A stretch of 64,000 nucleotides of DNA from Mesaphorura yosii. Lineage: Eukaryota > Arthropoda > Collembola > Poduromorpha > Tullbergiidae. The DNA lies in the NCBI GenBank assembly GCA_009869945.1, contig WIXG01000338.1, forward strand, positions 19,776 to 83,775, given 5' to 3'. A model generated the notes under the pieces. The model did not search any database. It saw nothing but the letters and a program-made list of their open reading frames with translations, and was not told the DNA's origin. The position numbers were made by a program, and so were the translations under genes. Shown one piece after another: positions 10,114 to 23,360 of the stretch (positions are counted from its first letter, which is position 1; the number at the start of each line of letters is the position of its first letter).

Positions 10114-13100
10114 CTAAAAATCGTGGCCACCAACCACATCAAACGTCACTTGTGGCTTGTTAGAATAACGGCTCTTGTTGACCGCTGCGCTCCACATCGG
10201 ACCATGAACGAGATTTGAATTCGGACCTTTCGGCTGGTACTGTGATCCAGTACGATTGTTTGGATCCGGTCCTTTCCTTTGTTTGCTCGGGCCCAGGGCT
10301 TGGACGTATGTTTTCCTACAATTCATACGACGCATTATTTGCTGCCATTTTAATTGGGGAGTAGCTTGCACTAATTCGCTGCTTACTGAATTAAAGCTGG
10401 ATTTGAGCCTTTGGCCAGGGAGGGACTCGCACCTTTCGCCTTCTTACTTGTCAGGGAGAAGAATTTTTCAGACTTGTCTGACTTTCGACTGAAGAGACTG
10501 AAAACGCAGAAAAAAGTATTGCTGACTGATCGTGAAAGCGCTTTGCCTTTCCCAGTTTAGAGTACTCACCTTGCAAGAAACCCTTTCTTGCGTGGTCTTT
10601 GCTCGGGTTCAAAGTATCCTGAATCCGGAGTTTGAAGTTCTTTATCCGCAAATGTTTTGCTGATGCTTTTAGGCATCAGTGGTAACACATTTTCTTTGTC
10701 GAGTCGGTCTTCATCTCCTGAAATACAAAAGAGAAGGCACAATTAAATTTGTTCAGTTCAGATAAGAAGGACGAAAGGTGAAGTTCTGTGACGTGGCCAT
10801 AATATGCATGCATACTTTCTGGGATCAAAGATTCAGTGAGACGTTGTACATTTTCGGTTTGCTGTATTTCGTCCACGCTACTTCTTCAGCTGTTACAGTT
10901 GCATCACTTGAAGCTACCATGAGACAGACGAACATCTGAAGGCGTTGCTGTTTTGAATGAGCTACTGCTCCGTTCACCATGTGGACACGATAGAAAAAGA
11001 TTTTGAAGTTCCACTTTTCTCATGCTCATGTTTCGGTACTAAAACAACTGTGGATCGAATCTCTTTTGGAGGTGTGACAACGTCAGCGTTCGAAGATGGC
11101 TTTAATAAGTCAAATCTCCTTTGTTCAAGTAACAAAGCGATTTTGCCCAACATTGAGATCTGCTGCAGTACTTCCTCACTGAGTTGATACTCTGGTTTGG
11201 GGGATTCTGTCCCTGTCCCAGTCGCCGTCGCATAATTAATTGCATTGTCATCGTCATCAGACTCTTCGGAATTTTCCTCAATAGGAAGCTGTGGCTGAGG
11301 CTGCTGAGGAACAATATTGGGGCCCTCACTTTCAGCAGCCGCAGATGCTCTTGTAGTCAACGGGTGTTGAGCCTGGTTGGGGTGAGCTCTTTGTTGTTGA
11401 CCGTGCTGATTGTACGCATTATAATTTGATTGTAATTCGGGTTCTGGTTATTTTGCGCCATAATAGAATTATGTTAATCTACACATGTATAGCCTTTTGA
11501 ATCGGCTTACGCTGAAGACGCGTCAAAAGATGAATGTACAGGGTCCTGTACATTGGCCCAATGGAGGTACCTCCATTATTGGCCCTTCCCATTACCAATG
11601 GTTCACGTTGCTAAAGGAATTCCATCGCATGCGCATGCATGGTTTCAGTACGAAGACTTACCACGTTTAGCTCTGGATTCGTCTGATTTCTCACTGCTAT
11701 CCTCGTCGTACATGGACGTGGACTCTGTACTCAAGGTTCGAGTGGACATTGAAGTAGTCTTGTTGGCAGTCGTGATGAACGGCTTAAATTCTTCCGGTGT
11801 TTGAGGGCACACTTCCTTCAAAAGTCGCTCAGCCTTTTCTTGTTGGAACTGCAGGCCAAAAGATGACACTAGTTTCTTGACTTGAGAGAAATAAATCGAA
11901 AATTGCATTCTTACCTGAGCCACTTCCAGCGCCCACGCGATGAAACGGTCTGGCAAATTCGGGAATTTGTTCATGAGGCTTTTTTGTGAATCCATTTTCT
12001 GCTGCGCCGTGACATGCGGCCTCGCAGTTTTCATTATCGGAGTTGGGAACGGTGACTCCTGTGGTTCACCTCGCATTTCATGCTGGAAATTTACAATCTT
12101 CTGCTGATCCAGTGCCTTCTGACGCTTCTCGATCATGCTCTTGACTTCCAGCCACTTCTGACGCGCAGGTTTTGGCGGCGGTGTTCGAGCGAAGCCCTTC
12201 CTCATTAATCGCTCCGACGCCCTCTGAACATTGTTCTCACAGGAAGCGAGCACGTCCAGCAGCACTGTTTCGTCAGCCGCAGGGAAAATTCCCTTCATGT
12301 ATTTCAGCTTCATGTTTGGACTTTTGGTTGGAAGTTTTCCTGGAGTCTCTCTTCCCTGAATTCAAATCAATACTGACAGTGAATGAACACAGAATAGTTT
12401 CTAAAACTCGCATGGAAATTACCATTTGCATTTGTGGCGATGGAGGAATCGGTGAACCCCATGACTTGGTGAAGAGACTTCCGGCAGACGATTGATTATT
12501 GCTGAACCGCATCAGTGAACCAGGCGTCCCGGTTCTGGCAGGAGAATCGGTCAAGTAACTGCTGAAAATACGTCAATTAATATATCAAATTGATCTCTGC
12601 ATTAGACTGCGTATGCGTACTGTATAAGATAATTGCATTACCTTCGAGTTCCTCTTCCGGGTGAACTGACACCAATCGATTTGTTATCGTGATCGAGTGT
12701 GTCATCCAAATTAACTCCTGAGTTCTTCCGGCTCGGTGTGTAAACCTCAATTTGATTCGAGGAGAAATCCGAAGAGAGAGGATGTTTCTCAACTTGCAAG
12801 GCTGATACCACCAAATTCGGCCGATTGTGGTATTTGTGAAAGAGGTGGCGGACATGAGTTTCAGGCGCAGTTGGAAACATGGCACAAATTGTCTTGTAAG
12901 CAGTGTCAGTATCGCAAGACACCAGGTGCGAAGTTGAGATGTGGGTACTGGCATTGCTGGCGCTCGTAATGTAGTAAGAAGAACAGCCAGAAGATCGCGA
13001 ATTGGGGCGTTCCGGAATTGTCTCTGGAACACCCTTGTCTTGAATTGCATAATTGTTGTACTTTGCTGGAGATGCGGTGCTCGTGGTGGCTGCAGTGCCA

Positions 13101-16100
13101 TTGCTGACTTTTGCAGCATGAGGATACGGGAAAAGCTGTTGCTGGTTATGGAGGACTGAACCAGATGCTGCGGTCTGAGTAATTCCACCACTGCCACCAC
13201 CTGCTCCTGCTCGTGATTCAAGAATTACTTGCTCATTCCGCTTGTTTCTGGGTGGCAAGGTCGGAGAAGGTGCAATACCTGGGGAAAAAAAGTGATAATC
13301 ATCAGAACTTTCGTTACAACTTGTCAAAGGTGAGTCAGAGTGGTACTTACGTGGAGAGCCACCGAGACGAGGTGAAGATCCTCTTCTGTGGAGTGAAAAT
13401 CCTTTCAAGCTTGGTAACGGGCTTGACCATCGACTTCCAATTGTATCCTGTAAGAGTAACAGAACGTTATCACACTCACACAACGTTGTTCTAACTATCT
13501 AACTCCCAGCTCTAAGGCAAAATATGACTATACGGCAGTATATACCTATATATCAATACTTTCCGTATGATCCATCAAAAACAGCACAGATCAAATATTA
13601 ATGAATCACTGGCCGTTAAGGTCGAACCATGAGCCACACAGGGGCCAGACACCCGCCCGGCCTGACAGCAAACCCGGAACCAGGAGAGTGAAAGTGCGAG
13701 AATGACACTCTGAGTGTAATAAAACTTATTGGACATACACCTGTTTGTCTGCTGCTGTTTGTATTCCATTCACTTTGGATTTTTATGAGGTAATTATCTA
13801 AAAGAAGTGACAGTTTAGTTTGCTCTTGTTTGACAAGGGTACATGTGACTCTCCTGTCAATCCCAATTACGGAGATTAAACTCAACTTAAACCAAGATTT
13901 TGAAAGAATGATGACTGAGATTAAGCGGCCCGATGCTGGCAGAAGCTGACTGTGAAGCCAAAATTGTCTTACTTTAAGTGGCCTCGCTAATTTCTCTGGA
14001 AAGAACGCATGGGAGCATTTTACCGGAACAATTTACAGGAAACATTGTCTGGGAACAATTATCTGGGAACAAACATTTTACCGTAGCAATTGTCCGTGGA
14101 TATTTTTCCAGAAAAGCTGTTCTGAATCCTTCTAAAGCCTGTTCATTCACATTCGCGGTACGCGGTATGGATGCATAAAATTGCATTAATTTTGCAATAA
14201 AAGCGGACCGGGTTATTCGAATTATAGCGTGGCCATAAATTTAAGTTTATTGCCGCAGAATTGGAGGTGAATTGGCATACTACTTTCTTTTGCTCATACT
14301 ACACAATGATTGTGTACCCCAACCATTAAGATATTATTTCGTAATTTAATAACAATCGTACTCGCCTTTAGCATTCGGTGTCACATTCGCATGAAATTCA
14401 CGTACACGACACGGCATGGAGAAAGTACGCACGCACGTAGCGCGTGAATATTAAAAACAAACTCGCACATGCATATTTATCAGTTCACCTACTTTTAGGC
14501 CTGCCCGCTTGCTTGTCGAATGCTCAATTGCATGTACTACACCGAATTTGCGTGCTCTTTTCGCAATCGTATCGGCCGGCTTTCGACTACTTTTATTTGC
14601 ATATGCACAGAAAAGGCCATAATAACAAATCCATAACATAACTAACCGAGCAGCCGACACTCAATCACCCACGGTCTTACATGCAATTGGACAAGTACTT
14701 CACACGTTCTTGTTCATTGTACACAAGCGTAACAAGTTCTATGGATAATAATTTATGTAACATGCTCGCGGAGCGCGAAAGCGGTAATTCCTTGTCGGCA
14801 CTTCAGCTTTCGTGCCGTGATGTGCCAAAATTGGCGAGATTTACATGTTTATTCTGCTTGGCCGAGGCCAGATGCCAGATGTCAATAATCATCAGATTGG
14901 TTCGGAAACACACCATTTTGTCGATTATTTGCCTGAAATTGCGTAAAGCACTTATTTATGATACTTGGGTCCTCTTATGGATAGGAAGTTCGTAGTTCCA
15001 AGTGAAAGTGGGTGTGTACAATACCCGGACTTGATCTGCAATATGTTTTGCTTGTCGCAGAGTGGAAACCCTCGTTCCCTCATGCTCAGGTTGGTAAACC
15101 TTCTCTGCATTTCATTGCCACGTGGCAGCGCTAGCAATAAAAATGTAATATTCATGATATTCTCGTTCTGGGAGTTGGGACAGGGCGAGATAGGTCTCGA
15201 TCCTTCTGCTGCTTTCACTGTCAAGTCAAGAGATCAGCGAGCTCATTTGGACTTGGGCCACGACTAAGACTATTCAAGAAAAAGTGACCCTCAGGAGCAT
15301 GAACCGAAATAGCAATACTTGAAGCATGGTACTGTATTGAAGTTGAGTAAATAAGGATGGGGAAGTAAAATCAGTTCGGTGCATTCACTTTCACCACAAT
15401 TCTCAATGTAGCGTAGGTAGAAAGATGCAGGTGCAAGCGGGCGGGGATGAATGCTGAATACTGATTGCCTAAGATGCTTTTGCTTTCTCTTAACCAGAGA
15501 TGGATGAATAGACTTTTACCTCAAAGTAGGCGGTTGGCTGAGTGATCGCGACATGGTACGGGGGAGTCGGGATCGCAGCCAGGCGCGGATCATCCCAAGT
15601 TGTCGTTTTGGTGGCATGATTGATGAAATATCTGCAATGATAATAAAATTACTTTAAATTACAGTGCATCAATTTCGTGCTGACTGATGAAGTTGACGAT
15701 TAGATTGGATGGGCTCGCTATTTGTTTCCGGCGGGCTTTCATCACGCACGCAATGCGAGCAGGACATGCGATGTGAATTAGCGAATTTTAGTCGGGTAAT
15801 TCGGTTCGCTTGCCAAATGAAATAATGGCAAGATCTAATTACGACTATGCGTGCAATGCAATGCGAGAAGCTGAGAAGCACGCATGCATGAATTAACGAC
15901 CATGTGGTTTGAATTTAGCGTTTGCACGTTACAATTTACTCTGCCCGGCTGGTTGTTCATTTTTTATTCATTTTAATTCTGAAATTCCAGTGGTTAACAT
16001 GCAGTTAAAATTACAACTCAAAAATTCTATTCGGATGACTCGAACTGAGAAATAAAAGTACGACTACAACTGAAAGCCGTTTAATAATTTATCACAATGC

Positions 16101-16262
16101 AAAATTACGTGCTGGAAAGTCGTAAGATCGTAATTTTCGACTAGTTGACAGTTATGTATGTCAAGTCTTGAAAATGAAGCCTTGTACTTACAATTTGCCA
16201 TACTTGGTCTCGATTTTACACTCCCAGCCGAGTGGCAGGGGGCCCAAGTTGAACATGTCCAT
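10114..16262 (-). CDS. WW-domain protein with two CUE (ubiquitin-binding) domains
   Basis: Twelve exons close in phase to give 900 residues: 16262-16192, 15631-15520, 13447-13351, 13278-12642, 12561-12423, 12355-11915, 11875-11662, 11443-10978, 10880-10816, 10717-10570, 10497-10387 and 10315-10114. Exons 1-2 form an N-terminal WW domain (LPLGWECKIETKYGK, then YFINHATKTTTWDDPR, about residues 8-41). A long Ser/Pro-rich stretch follows. CUE-like helices lie at about 219-262 (AYKTICAMFPTAPE) and 367-408 (LKYMKGIFPAADE), both with the hydrophobic-Phe-Pro signature of ubiquitin-binding CUE domains. The C-terminus repeats a loose Gly-x-x-Pro-x-Leu motif (GASPSLAKGSNPALIQ, GPDPNNR, GPNSNLVHGP). The combination suggests an adaptor linking PPxY proteins to ubiquitin; that role is inference. 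I do not know a named orthologue. The junction at 10978/10880 is the least certain splice. Confidence 0.78.
11533..11585. repeat. Cluster of perfect palindromes in an intron
   Basis: Inside intron 7 of the WW-CUE gene. AATGTACAGG (11533-11542) is followed after 2 nt by its exact reverse complement (11545-11554). A perfect 18-nt palindrome, AATGGAGGTACCTCCATT, lies at 11560-11577. The octamer ATTGGCCC occurs directly before it (11552-11559) and directly after it (11578-11585). A further short palindrome, GCATGCGCATGC, lies near 11627-11638. Confidence 0.7.
13448..15519 (-). other. Large intron 2 of the WW-CUE gene
   Basis: 2.07 kb between exons 2 and 3, by far the longest intron of the gene. 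I find no extra exon with domain content. It carries a short degenerate repeat (14011-14099). A large first or second intron often holds enhancers, but nothing here shows that directly. Confidence 0.55.
14011..14099 (+). repeat. Degenerate ~15-nt tandem repeat
   Basis: Five or six imperfect units built around GGAACAATT, for example TACCGGAACAATTTACA, CTGGGAACAATTAT and CTGGGAACAAACATT, with the outermost units both containing CATTTTACCG. The units are diverged, so this is an old local duplication. Confidence 0.5.
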
Positions 16263-19200
16263 GGTTCCAAGTCGATGGTCGGGTCCCACGGCCGCAGAAC
16301 TTTCCCGATCACAAATTCACAAACTCAAATACTTTAATCGCTACTCTATGAGAGTATTGCTGATGGCATCGCGTTCGCGTGCTGAGGCGAATGTCGAATT
16401 CCCATGAAATTAATCTCTGGGACACTTATTGAACTTTACACGGGAAATAAAATCCAATAATATCTCAATTCAGTTCAGGATCCGCATCGCAGAGACACGG
16501 GCACTTGCAATGGACACAGACACGGGCTCGGGAGCACGCAGATACTGAATTATAAATACACGTCCCACTCGAACTGAACTCGAACGCAGGGCAATGCTCA
16601 CTTGTTCACTGCAGCACTGTCGAAGAGAATGGAATGGCATGGCCTAAAAGTTATTGCCATTGCCATTGCGTTTCGTTTACAGTGAAGAATTGGATTCGAA
16701 TGATGACTCAGAGCCGTATCCAGGCAGAAGGCAACCAGGGACAGGGAGAAAACGAGAGGAGAAAGATGACGGATTTCTCTCTCGGAACTCGAAACTATGA
16801 AATTGTCTTCCCCATGCCTCCGTGCTCTATCTGTACAGGTTTATGCTCGCTCATGGCTCATAGCCTTAGTATGGTATAGCCATCGTGCTGCGACGTACGA
16901 CTGCGATTCTGATCGTGGGCATCGAGTAGAGTGAATAGTGAATCTCACAGATAGACGCAGACAGAAGAAAGCGGGCACAGTCACAGCCAGCCAGCAACGA
17001 GAACCAAACCGCGACGAGACCGTGCGCTGTACGTACACAACACAAAAGACGACAACTTTTACTTTACGCTGTGCGTTCTGAGTGTAAGAATAGAACCAAA
17101 GTCATATCATTCCATGTAAATGCTCTCATGGCTGCGTATGCTACGTTGCTGCAGCGGTGTGAAAGCCAGTTCGAGTGTAGCAATTAAGTGTGAAACACCG
17201 AATGAATAGCGCACTACAGATGATAGCATGCAATGCAATGCCATGAAAGCCTCGAGCACAAGTCACAACCAAGTGCCAAGTACAGTTTTGGCCTGGTCTG
17301 GCGAGTGTGAGCTTGAGCACAGTGAGAAAAAGCAGAGTGCTCAACGGAGAAAGAAGTTTTCCAGACATGCCAAGACTAGGACCACAAATCATTGTGACTG
17401 CGGCTGCCCAGAACAGAGTCAGAGACCACCTCCACTTCGTCCACTCCAGAAAACTCTTTCCTTTCTCAGTATGAACGGGAAAAACAAAACTTGCATGCGT
17501 GTCGAGCAGCATTGAATGTTTACTCGGTCGTTAAAGTAAAAGGAGGCTCAGCGGCTCAGCGTAAAAGTAAAAGTAGAAGGAGGCATGGCACAGATTCAAG
17601 ATGAAGATGAAGATTACCGTCTCCTTCATTTTATTACGCGTGTTTAAGTAATATTGCATGAAGGTACTCTCGAGCATGTAAACAATAGAACATAAATGAG
17701 TAGAGGAGCTCAGAATCAGCCCGAATCGGATCAACTCGGCCGCACGACGCAGGCAGGGAGAAGGTAGACAAGAGAAAGAAAGAACTTTTGTACTTCGACT
17801 TGCATTGTTCTGAGCGATGTTTTTAATGCATTTGAAAGTTGATGACAGGCACCCTTTCTCCGTGGTTGTGCTTAGCTCGTGACTGTTCTTTCTCTCGCTC
17901 TCGAAGCCCTGTTTTACTTACATTGAGTGCCGCTCACCGTGCGTGCCAGCTACCCAAGGCATCGAAACGAGCAAGGAGTGAGGAAAGAACGAGCATAGAG
18001 AAAGTAATCCAATAAGTTTATTGAGACTGTCAGTCAGCGATTGCTTTGCTTGTGGTGGTACATTAAAGCATGCTTACGAGCAGCCCTGCACTTGCACCCG
18101 TGCCGTGCGCGTGCAGTGCAATTGAGCGAGCTTGGCATGAGATTCATTTCGATATCATTCATCTTGTCCGCTGTTCGTTCTGTTTTCGGTTGCTATTACC
18201 GTTACCGTCTTGTTCTGTGTTACATCACCATAAAATTGTGTAATGTGTGAGGACTGAGCGACCGAGGCGGGCTAATGGCACGGGCACGGGTCCTGGCAGC
18301 CAGCCTGGTACGAGAAGCTTCACCGTGGCTGTCGGTTGGCTGTGCTATGGCCATGGTGAGAATTTCATGCCTCGATAGTGAGTAATAATCTTCAGGAGCG
18401 AGCAACAAGCATAAAAAAGCTCGAACGTGCGAATTCATTCCAATACACTTTCCCCGGGCCTCTGAACTGAGTGAGTGAGTGCAGAGTAGTGCTGGGCCAT
18501 GTTCCCATATTTCCAGACTCGCTTCCCCACATTAAGAGGTAACTCGAACGGGAATGCGACCCCATAACGCCAGGCTAGACCAGGACTCAAGTGCAGTGCG
18601 AGTGAGACTAGCGAGACGAGAGACTAACTAAAGGCTCTGGGTGCACAAGTACAAAGTGACACGAGTCTCGAGTCTATTATCGAAGCAGCAGTAGGTTCAA
18701 GAGTGCGAGCGAGGTTGGGGCTGCTGGAGTTGGAGGTAGTCAGCTCGTGCAGTGGTTGTCGCTGGTGTCCTGACGCTGTCCTGTTTATATTCATTTCGGT
18801 CTCCGATCTCGATCTCGTTTCAGATCTGTATCACCATCATCTCAGTCAAGCCAAGTCAAGTCGGTTCAGAGAGCAGTGAGCGCTGGTAGCAAGTTTAGTG
18901 GATTCGGTGCTTGTACTTTCTCATTTCTCATTCTCGAGTCAGGTATCTCAGGAACACGAGTACGCGTGAGCGCGTCATTTATATTCATTATTCTGTCATA
19001 ATACCAAGAAACCTAAGTCATTGTCATTCGATTCAAGTCTTTGAGTATGAGGAAGCAATCCAATTCAACTACAACGTACAGTTCTCTCAAAAATTCAGTC
19101 CCTGTAGTTCAAAATTCAGTTTGGTTCCTCGAGCATTACAATTTCGGCTTCGGGGGGCTTCAGATCAGTGATTAGAAGAAAGAGGAAGTACACCATCAAC

Positions 19201-19776
19201 AACATCAAGCATTAGCGACTGTGTTGAATACTACGCTTTTCAATTTTGTACAAGATTATCTAGATTTGCATTGGAGATATGAATTTTAAGAAAGTCGTAC
19301 GGTGAAAGTCGAAAGTGCATTACGAAGAAAGTACGAGTTTGTACACATGAGATTTGAGATTTGTTTACATTTCTACGCTCACGTATATAACACACTTCAG
19401 CTTTTGACATTTCCACGCAAGCACGAGTGTGAGCATCTTGGTCTTGGCACGAAAAGCGTACGCAAGAGCAAGAACAAAGCCTAGCCAAGAGCCAAGAGGT
19501 TCATTCCAGCCAGCATCACTGAGCAGTCGACACTCATAATCGTAATCCAGTGTTGTTTTGAATCATGCACTGGCACACAACTTGAAAGTAAGTCTGTTTC
19601 TGTTCTGTTTCATTGAAGTGCTGCAACTTAAATGTGTTCACTTTACGTTGAAATTTTGAAGTGTTCGCTACGTTTTTGCTATTTTATGAAAATGTGAACT
19701 TATAAACGCTAGGAAAGCAGAAGAATGGAGAGATGAATTAAACTGTAACGTAACTCGCCTGAAATTGTAAATTCAG
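16263..19776. other. Divergent promoter/intergenic region between WW-CUE and HS2ST
   Basis: 3.5 kb without a supported coding exon. The 17.0-19.5 kb part is rich in GAG/CTC and CAAG-type short motifs and has long purine-rich runs. The HS2ST start codon lies directly after a splice acceptor (TTGTAAATTCAG|ATG), so at least one non-coding HS2ST exon must lie upstream in this region, possibly near 19.5 kb. I cannot place its boundaries. Confidence 0.5.
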
Positions 19777-21288
19777 ATGCGGAATTGCTTCAGCAGCCGA
19801 GCAATGTGGTCAGCTAAATGGACATCCAATCTCACCATCTTCTTTATCCTGGTCACGCTTCTGTTCATGGTGTATTGGCAGCAGAAGCTGGTCAGTTTAG
19901 AAGAACATCAGAAACTCCTAGGTAAGTTATTGCTTGCATTGATATGCCACGCCACGATCAATGATCAGTTGGCAACTGATTCGAGAGTTGGACTCTAAAC
20001 TATACCTTCATTTCTTCAGGAACTAAACTCGCGAGATTATCGAATGCTAATGGAGTTCGAGATGAAGTAATCAGTAATTTATACGAAGGGGATGGTGAGT
20101 TCACCGGAATGTCCGCGGTCATTATTGCCGAGATTAAAATGTTAACTGTATTGCTTGGATTGCTCGGTTTTTAGGGTCTCCGTTCGAAAATCCTGACAAC
20201 ACCGTGATAATTTACAATCGCATACCCAAGACGGGATCAACGTCTTTAATGGGAATCGCTTACGAACTATGTACACAGAATGGGTTTCATGTGATTCATT
20301 TAAATACAACTAAGAATAGTCATATACTGAATCCAATGGATCAGGTAAGGACTTGTCGAATTGACATCACACCGATTTAATTACCCGTCCACCTGTAATC
20401 AGAATCTTTCTTGTCGCCCTGAATTTTACAGTTGAGATTTGCCCAGAATGTCACACTGTGGCACGAAAAGAAGCCAGCCATCTTCCACGGGCATATCGGC
20501 TTCCTAGACTTTTCAGCTTTCGGTGTTCAATTGAAACCAATTTACATTAATTTGGTTCGCGACCCAATTGAGCGGCTTGTTTCCTACTACTACTTTCTAC
20601 GGTTTGGAGATAATTTTCGACCGGAAGTTGTACGGAAGCGAAAAGGGAACAAGGAAGTAAGTGGCATCGATATTTCTTGGGACTTTGGGTTTTGATATAT
20701 CGTTTGACAACTTTACTGCCTTTATGTAGACGTTCGATGAGTGTGTCGCACGGGAAGGACCAGACTGTGATCCAGTTAATCTGTGGATGCAAATTCCTTT
20801 CTTTTGTGGTCACCACGTACTTTGTTGGGAACCTGGCAACTCATGGGCGCTGCAGCAAGCCAAATCCAATTTGGCCCGGTCATACTTCCTGGTTGGTTTG
20901 ACTGAGAACATGAGTGACTTCGTGAGTTTATTAGAAGCGTCCCTTCCAAGATTCTTTCGTGGTGCCACGAAGCTATTCGAAACAGGTCAGTGTCACATTT
21001 CGCCGACAAAATCCCCACAAAACCGGAACTTTGAGTTAATATCGTGGGTGTGCATTTGTAGGTGGGAAGTCACACTTACGCCAAACATTCGGCAAGCAAG
21101 CGCCCACGAAAGACACCATCAAAATTATCCGAAAATCCAAAATTTGGCAAATGGAGCAAGACTTTTACATGTTTGCCAAGAAGAATTTTAATTCTGTTCG
21201 GAAGAAAACGCTGATCGTGGGAGAGGGCACGGAGAGTGCGAAACCTATTCCTCAGCAATTTCGATACGAGAAAATACGTCCAAAATAA
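19777..21288 (+). CDS. HS2ST1: Heparan sulfate 2-O-sulfotransferase
   Basis: Golgi enzyme that moves sulfate from PAPS to the 2-OH of iduronic acid in heparan sulfate, a modification needed for FGF and Wnt signalling. Six exons: 19777-19921, 20020-20094, 20175-20344, 20432-20656, 20730-20985 and 21062-21288, giving 365 residues (human HS2ST1 has 356). The protein is type II: a membrane segment ([16 protein letters not shown]) is followed by a stem. The 5'-phosphosulfate loop is visible ([11 protein letters not shown]), as is the 3'-phosphate-binding strand ([20 protein letters not shown]). [10 protein letters not shown] and the terminal FRYEKIRPK match the family. No residue that I would expect to be essential is missing. 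The start codon follows an acceptor site, so a 5' UTR exon exists upstream. Confidence 0.94.
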
Positions 21289-23360
21289 GTTGGCCAGTGG
21301 CTCGACACTCGAATGAAGAGCTAAATGGTCATGAACTCCTGCCATCGGCCCGGAATTATGTTGGAGAGTTCCTTCCTCGTTCACTTAATTTGATCTCAAC
21401 AGCTTCTTTCGGTATTCGTCACAAAGGTCAATGATGATCGACTGCTCTTCGGAAACCGCTGCGCTGCTTGTTTTTATCATCCTTCCTGCCGCTGTAGCTG
21501 AAGCAAAATAGCAGCTCCTTAGAAGGAACTGCAACTGATATACTACATGGAATGAATGTCGCCTTATCCCGGTAACTGCTTTACGTTGTAAGTAAGGCTT
21601 TCCCGACTATTGTAGCTCAATACTAGACACAAGAATAGACTAGACTTTAGAGACCCGTGCTCGGTGATCGAATGCAATGGAATTGTAGTACAATAATTTC
21701 TTCGTAATGACTTTAGAATTAGCTACGCAATGTAATTACGTAAAATGCCATGCAATGTTTAAGACAGCAACTCTTTCCACTGTAGAGATTATGAGCCTGG
21801 TGTACCTGCTACTAGCTAATTAGCTTAGCCATACCCATTATTAAGCGTTTTAGTAATGTGTGCGTCCTCGTGGAAAATCTAACTGATAGCTTAGCGAACG
21901 ACAAGGCCCTTTTGTAATTTTCTACCGAGCAATTTTCACTTACCCGATAGGAATCTGCTTGACAAGCACATTTTTAGACTTAGGACTGAAACGTTGACTG
22001 ATTTATGTTGTTATGTATTGCTAGACGTAGACATTTGACATTGACACAATAAAACTGAATCTGATTTCGAGTCTTCTGAAGATATCATTAATTTGTCGGT
22101 ACAGCGGCTTTGAAAGCTGATCTACAATGAAAATCAATGCATTGTGGGGCGGCTTGAGATTCATGTCAAGCGTGTCGCCCGTCGTGACAGCTGCGTAAAA
22201 CTCATACGGTAGATTACAATCTATGAGCCAAGTAGAGCAAGCATACAAAAATGTCAAGGTCAAGGCCAGCGGAAAATTCTGATAACACTTCTAATTCTTC
22301 TCAATTTTAAGTGGTTTATGATTACTACAAGGTCCAAATCATCAATGCAAATATTCTGATTTCGCATTCCGAGCGGAGCAGAGCTCTTCTTTGAATCATT
22401 CAGCCAGGTGGCGCACAAAGCGCCATGCCAACGCGGACTGGGCCCGTCATTTTGGGAAAGCCAGTCGAGTTATGGCCAGCATCGCCTTTTTCAAGTGGCC
22501 AGTAGCCACCCCGAATTCGTAATCCCATGCACGGTGCTATACACAAAACCATATAATGTATAGCCTTGTAAACCAGTTCCTTGAACCTTGACCAAATTCC
22601 ATGTTCTCGAGTGGTTCGACGTAAAGTCCTATCTTTTGGTAACGTGACAGCGTTCGCGTTTAAGCTCAGCAGTGAGCTAATGAGCTGGTAATGCAACCAC
22701 AGACCCTTGTTGCGTCTGCGTCAATTAGCAGTATGCTTCATTAAAAGTTTCGCAATTCCTTGTGCTGCTGCTGCACTCGCTAATTAACGAACCCCGAACT
22801 GTTCGAACCTGTGGATTTGGAATTTCGATGCACGCGCACGTGTCCCTTTCATGATTTATTGCGAAATACGCAACACGGAATGACTGCGCTCCAGAGCACG
22901 ACGCGACGCGACGTGTTGTCTCCACTGTTGCACGAACGCAAGTTTTGGTGATTAACATTCCGTGCAGCAGCAGCGGCGTGACGTAAGCGTTGCGCAAGGT
23001 ACCACCTCAAATTATTGCATACCACAAAATACGGGGGTCGGCTGAGAGTTTTTATGGCATGCAAGAGATAATATGGGACACGGTATGGATTTTGTTCGCG
23101 TAACCCACCGCCTGCGCGATGCAGAGATGCGAAACTGTGCGGGACGAGGTTCCGGGAATAGTTTCACGTTTTTCTGCTGTTTTGACTTTCTCTCATTGCT
23201 CAGGCTCATTCAAAGCTCAAAGTTGTCACGGGTCCAATACTATAAAGAAGTTAACCAGATTTGACAATGACAAAAATGTTTGACAGCCGCCTCTTTCGCC
23301 TCTATGAACTGATTCTTAAAGGGATTTTTTTCTTGTAAGCGTGCTAATCCAACCATTGCC
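21289..23360. other. HS2ST 3' flank and intergenic DNA
   Basis: An AATAAA at 22048-22053 is the first good poly(A) signal after the HS2ST stop and would give a 3' UTR of about 0.75 kb. Beyond it no coding exon is supported; open frames at 22.4-23.3 kb have no domain content. Confidence 0.45.
22048..22053 (+). promoter_or_regulatory. Probable HS2ST poly(A) signal
   Basis: AATAAA about 760 nt after the HS2ST stop codon. No earlier canonical hexamer was noticed in the 3' flank. Confidence 0.4.

Noticed and set aside
10383-10497. Stop at 10383-10385 as the end of the WW-CUE gene
   Set aside because: A donor overlaps this stop (CA|GTAAGC) and joins in phase to 10315-10114, where the same Gly-Pro repeat continues.
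22790-22830. GTTCGAACC as a tRNA T-loop
   Set aside because: No acceptor stem, anticodon arm or A box could be folded around it.
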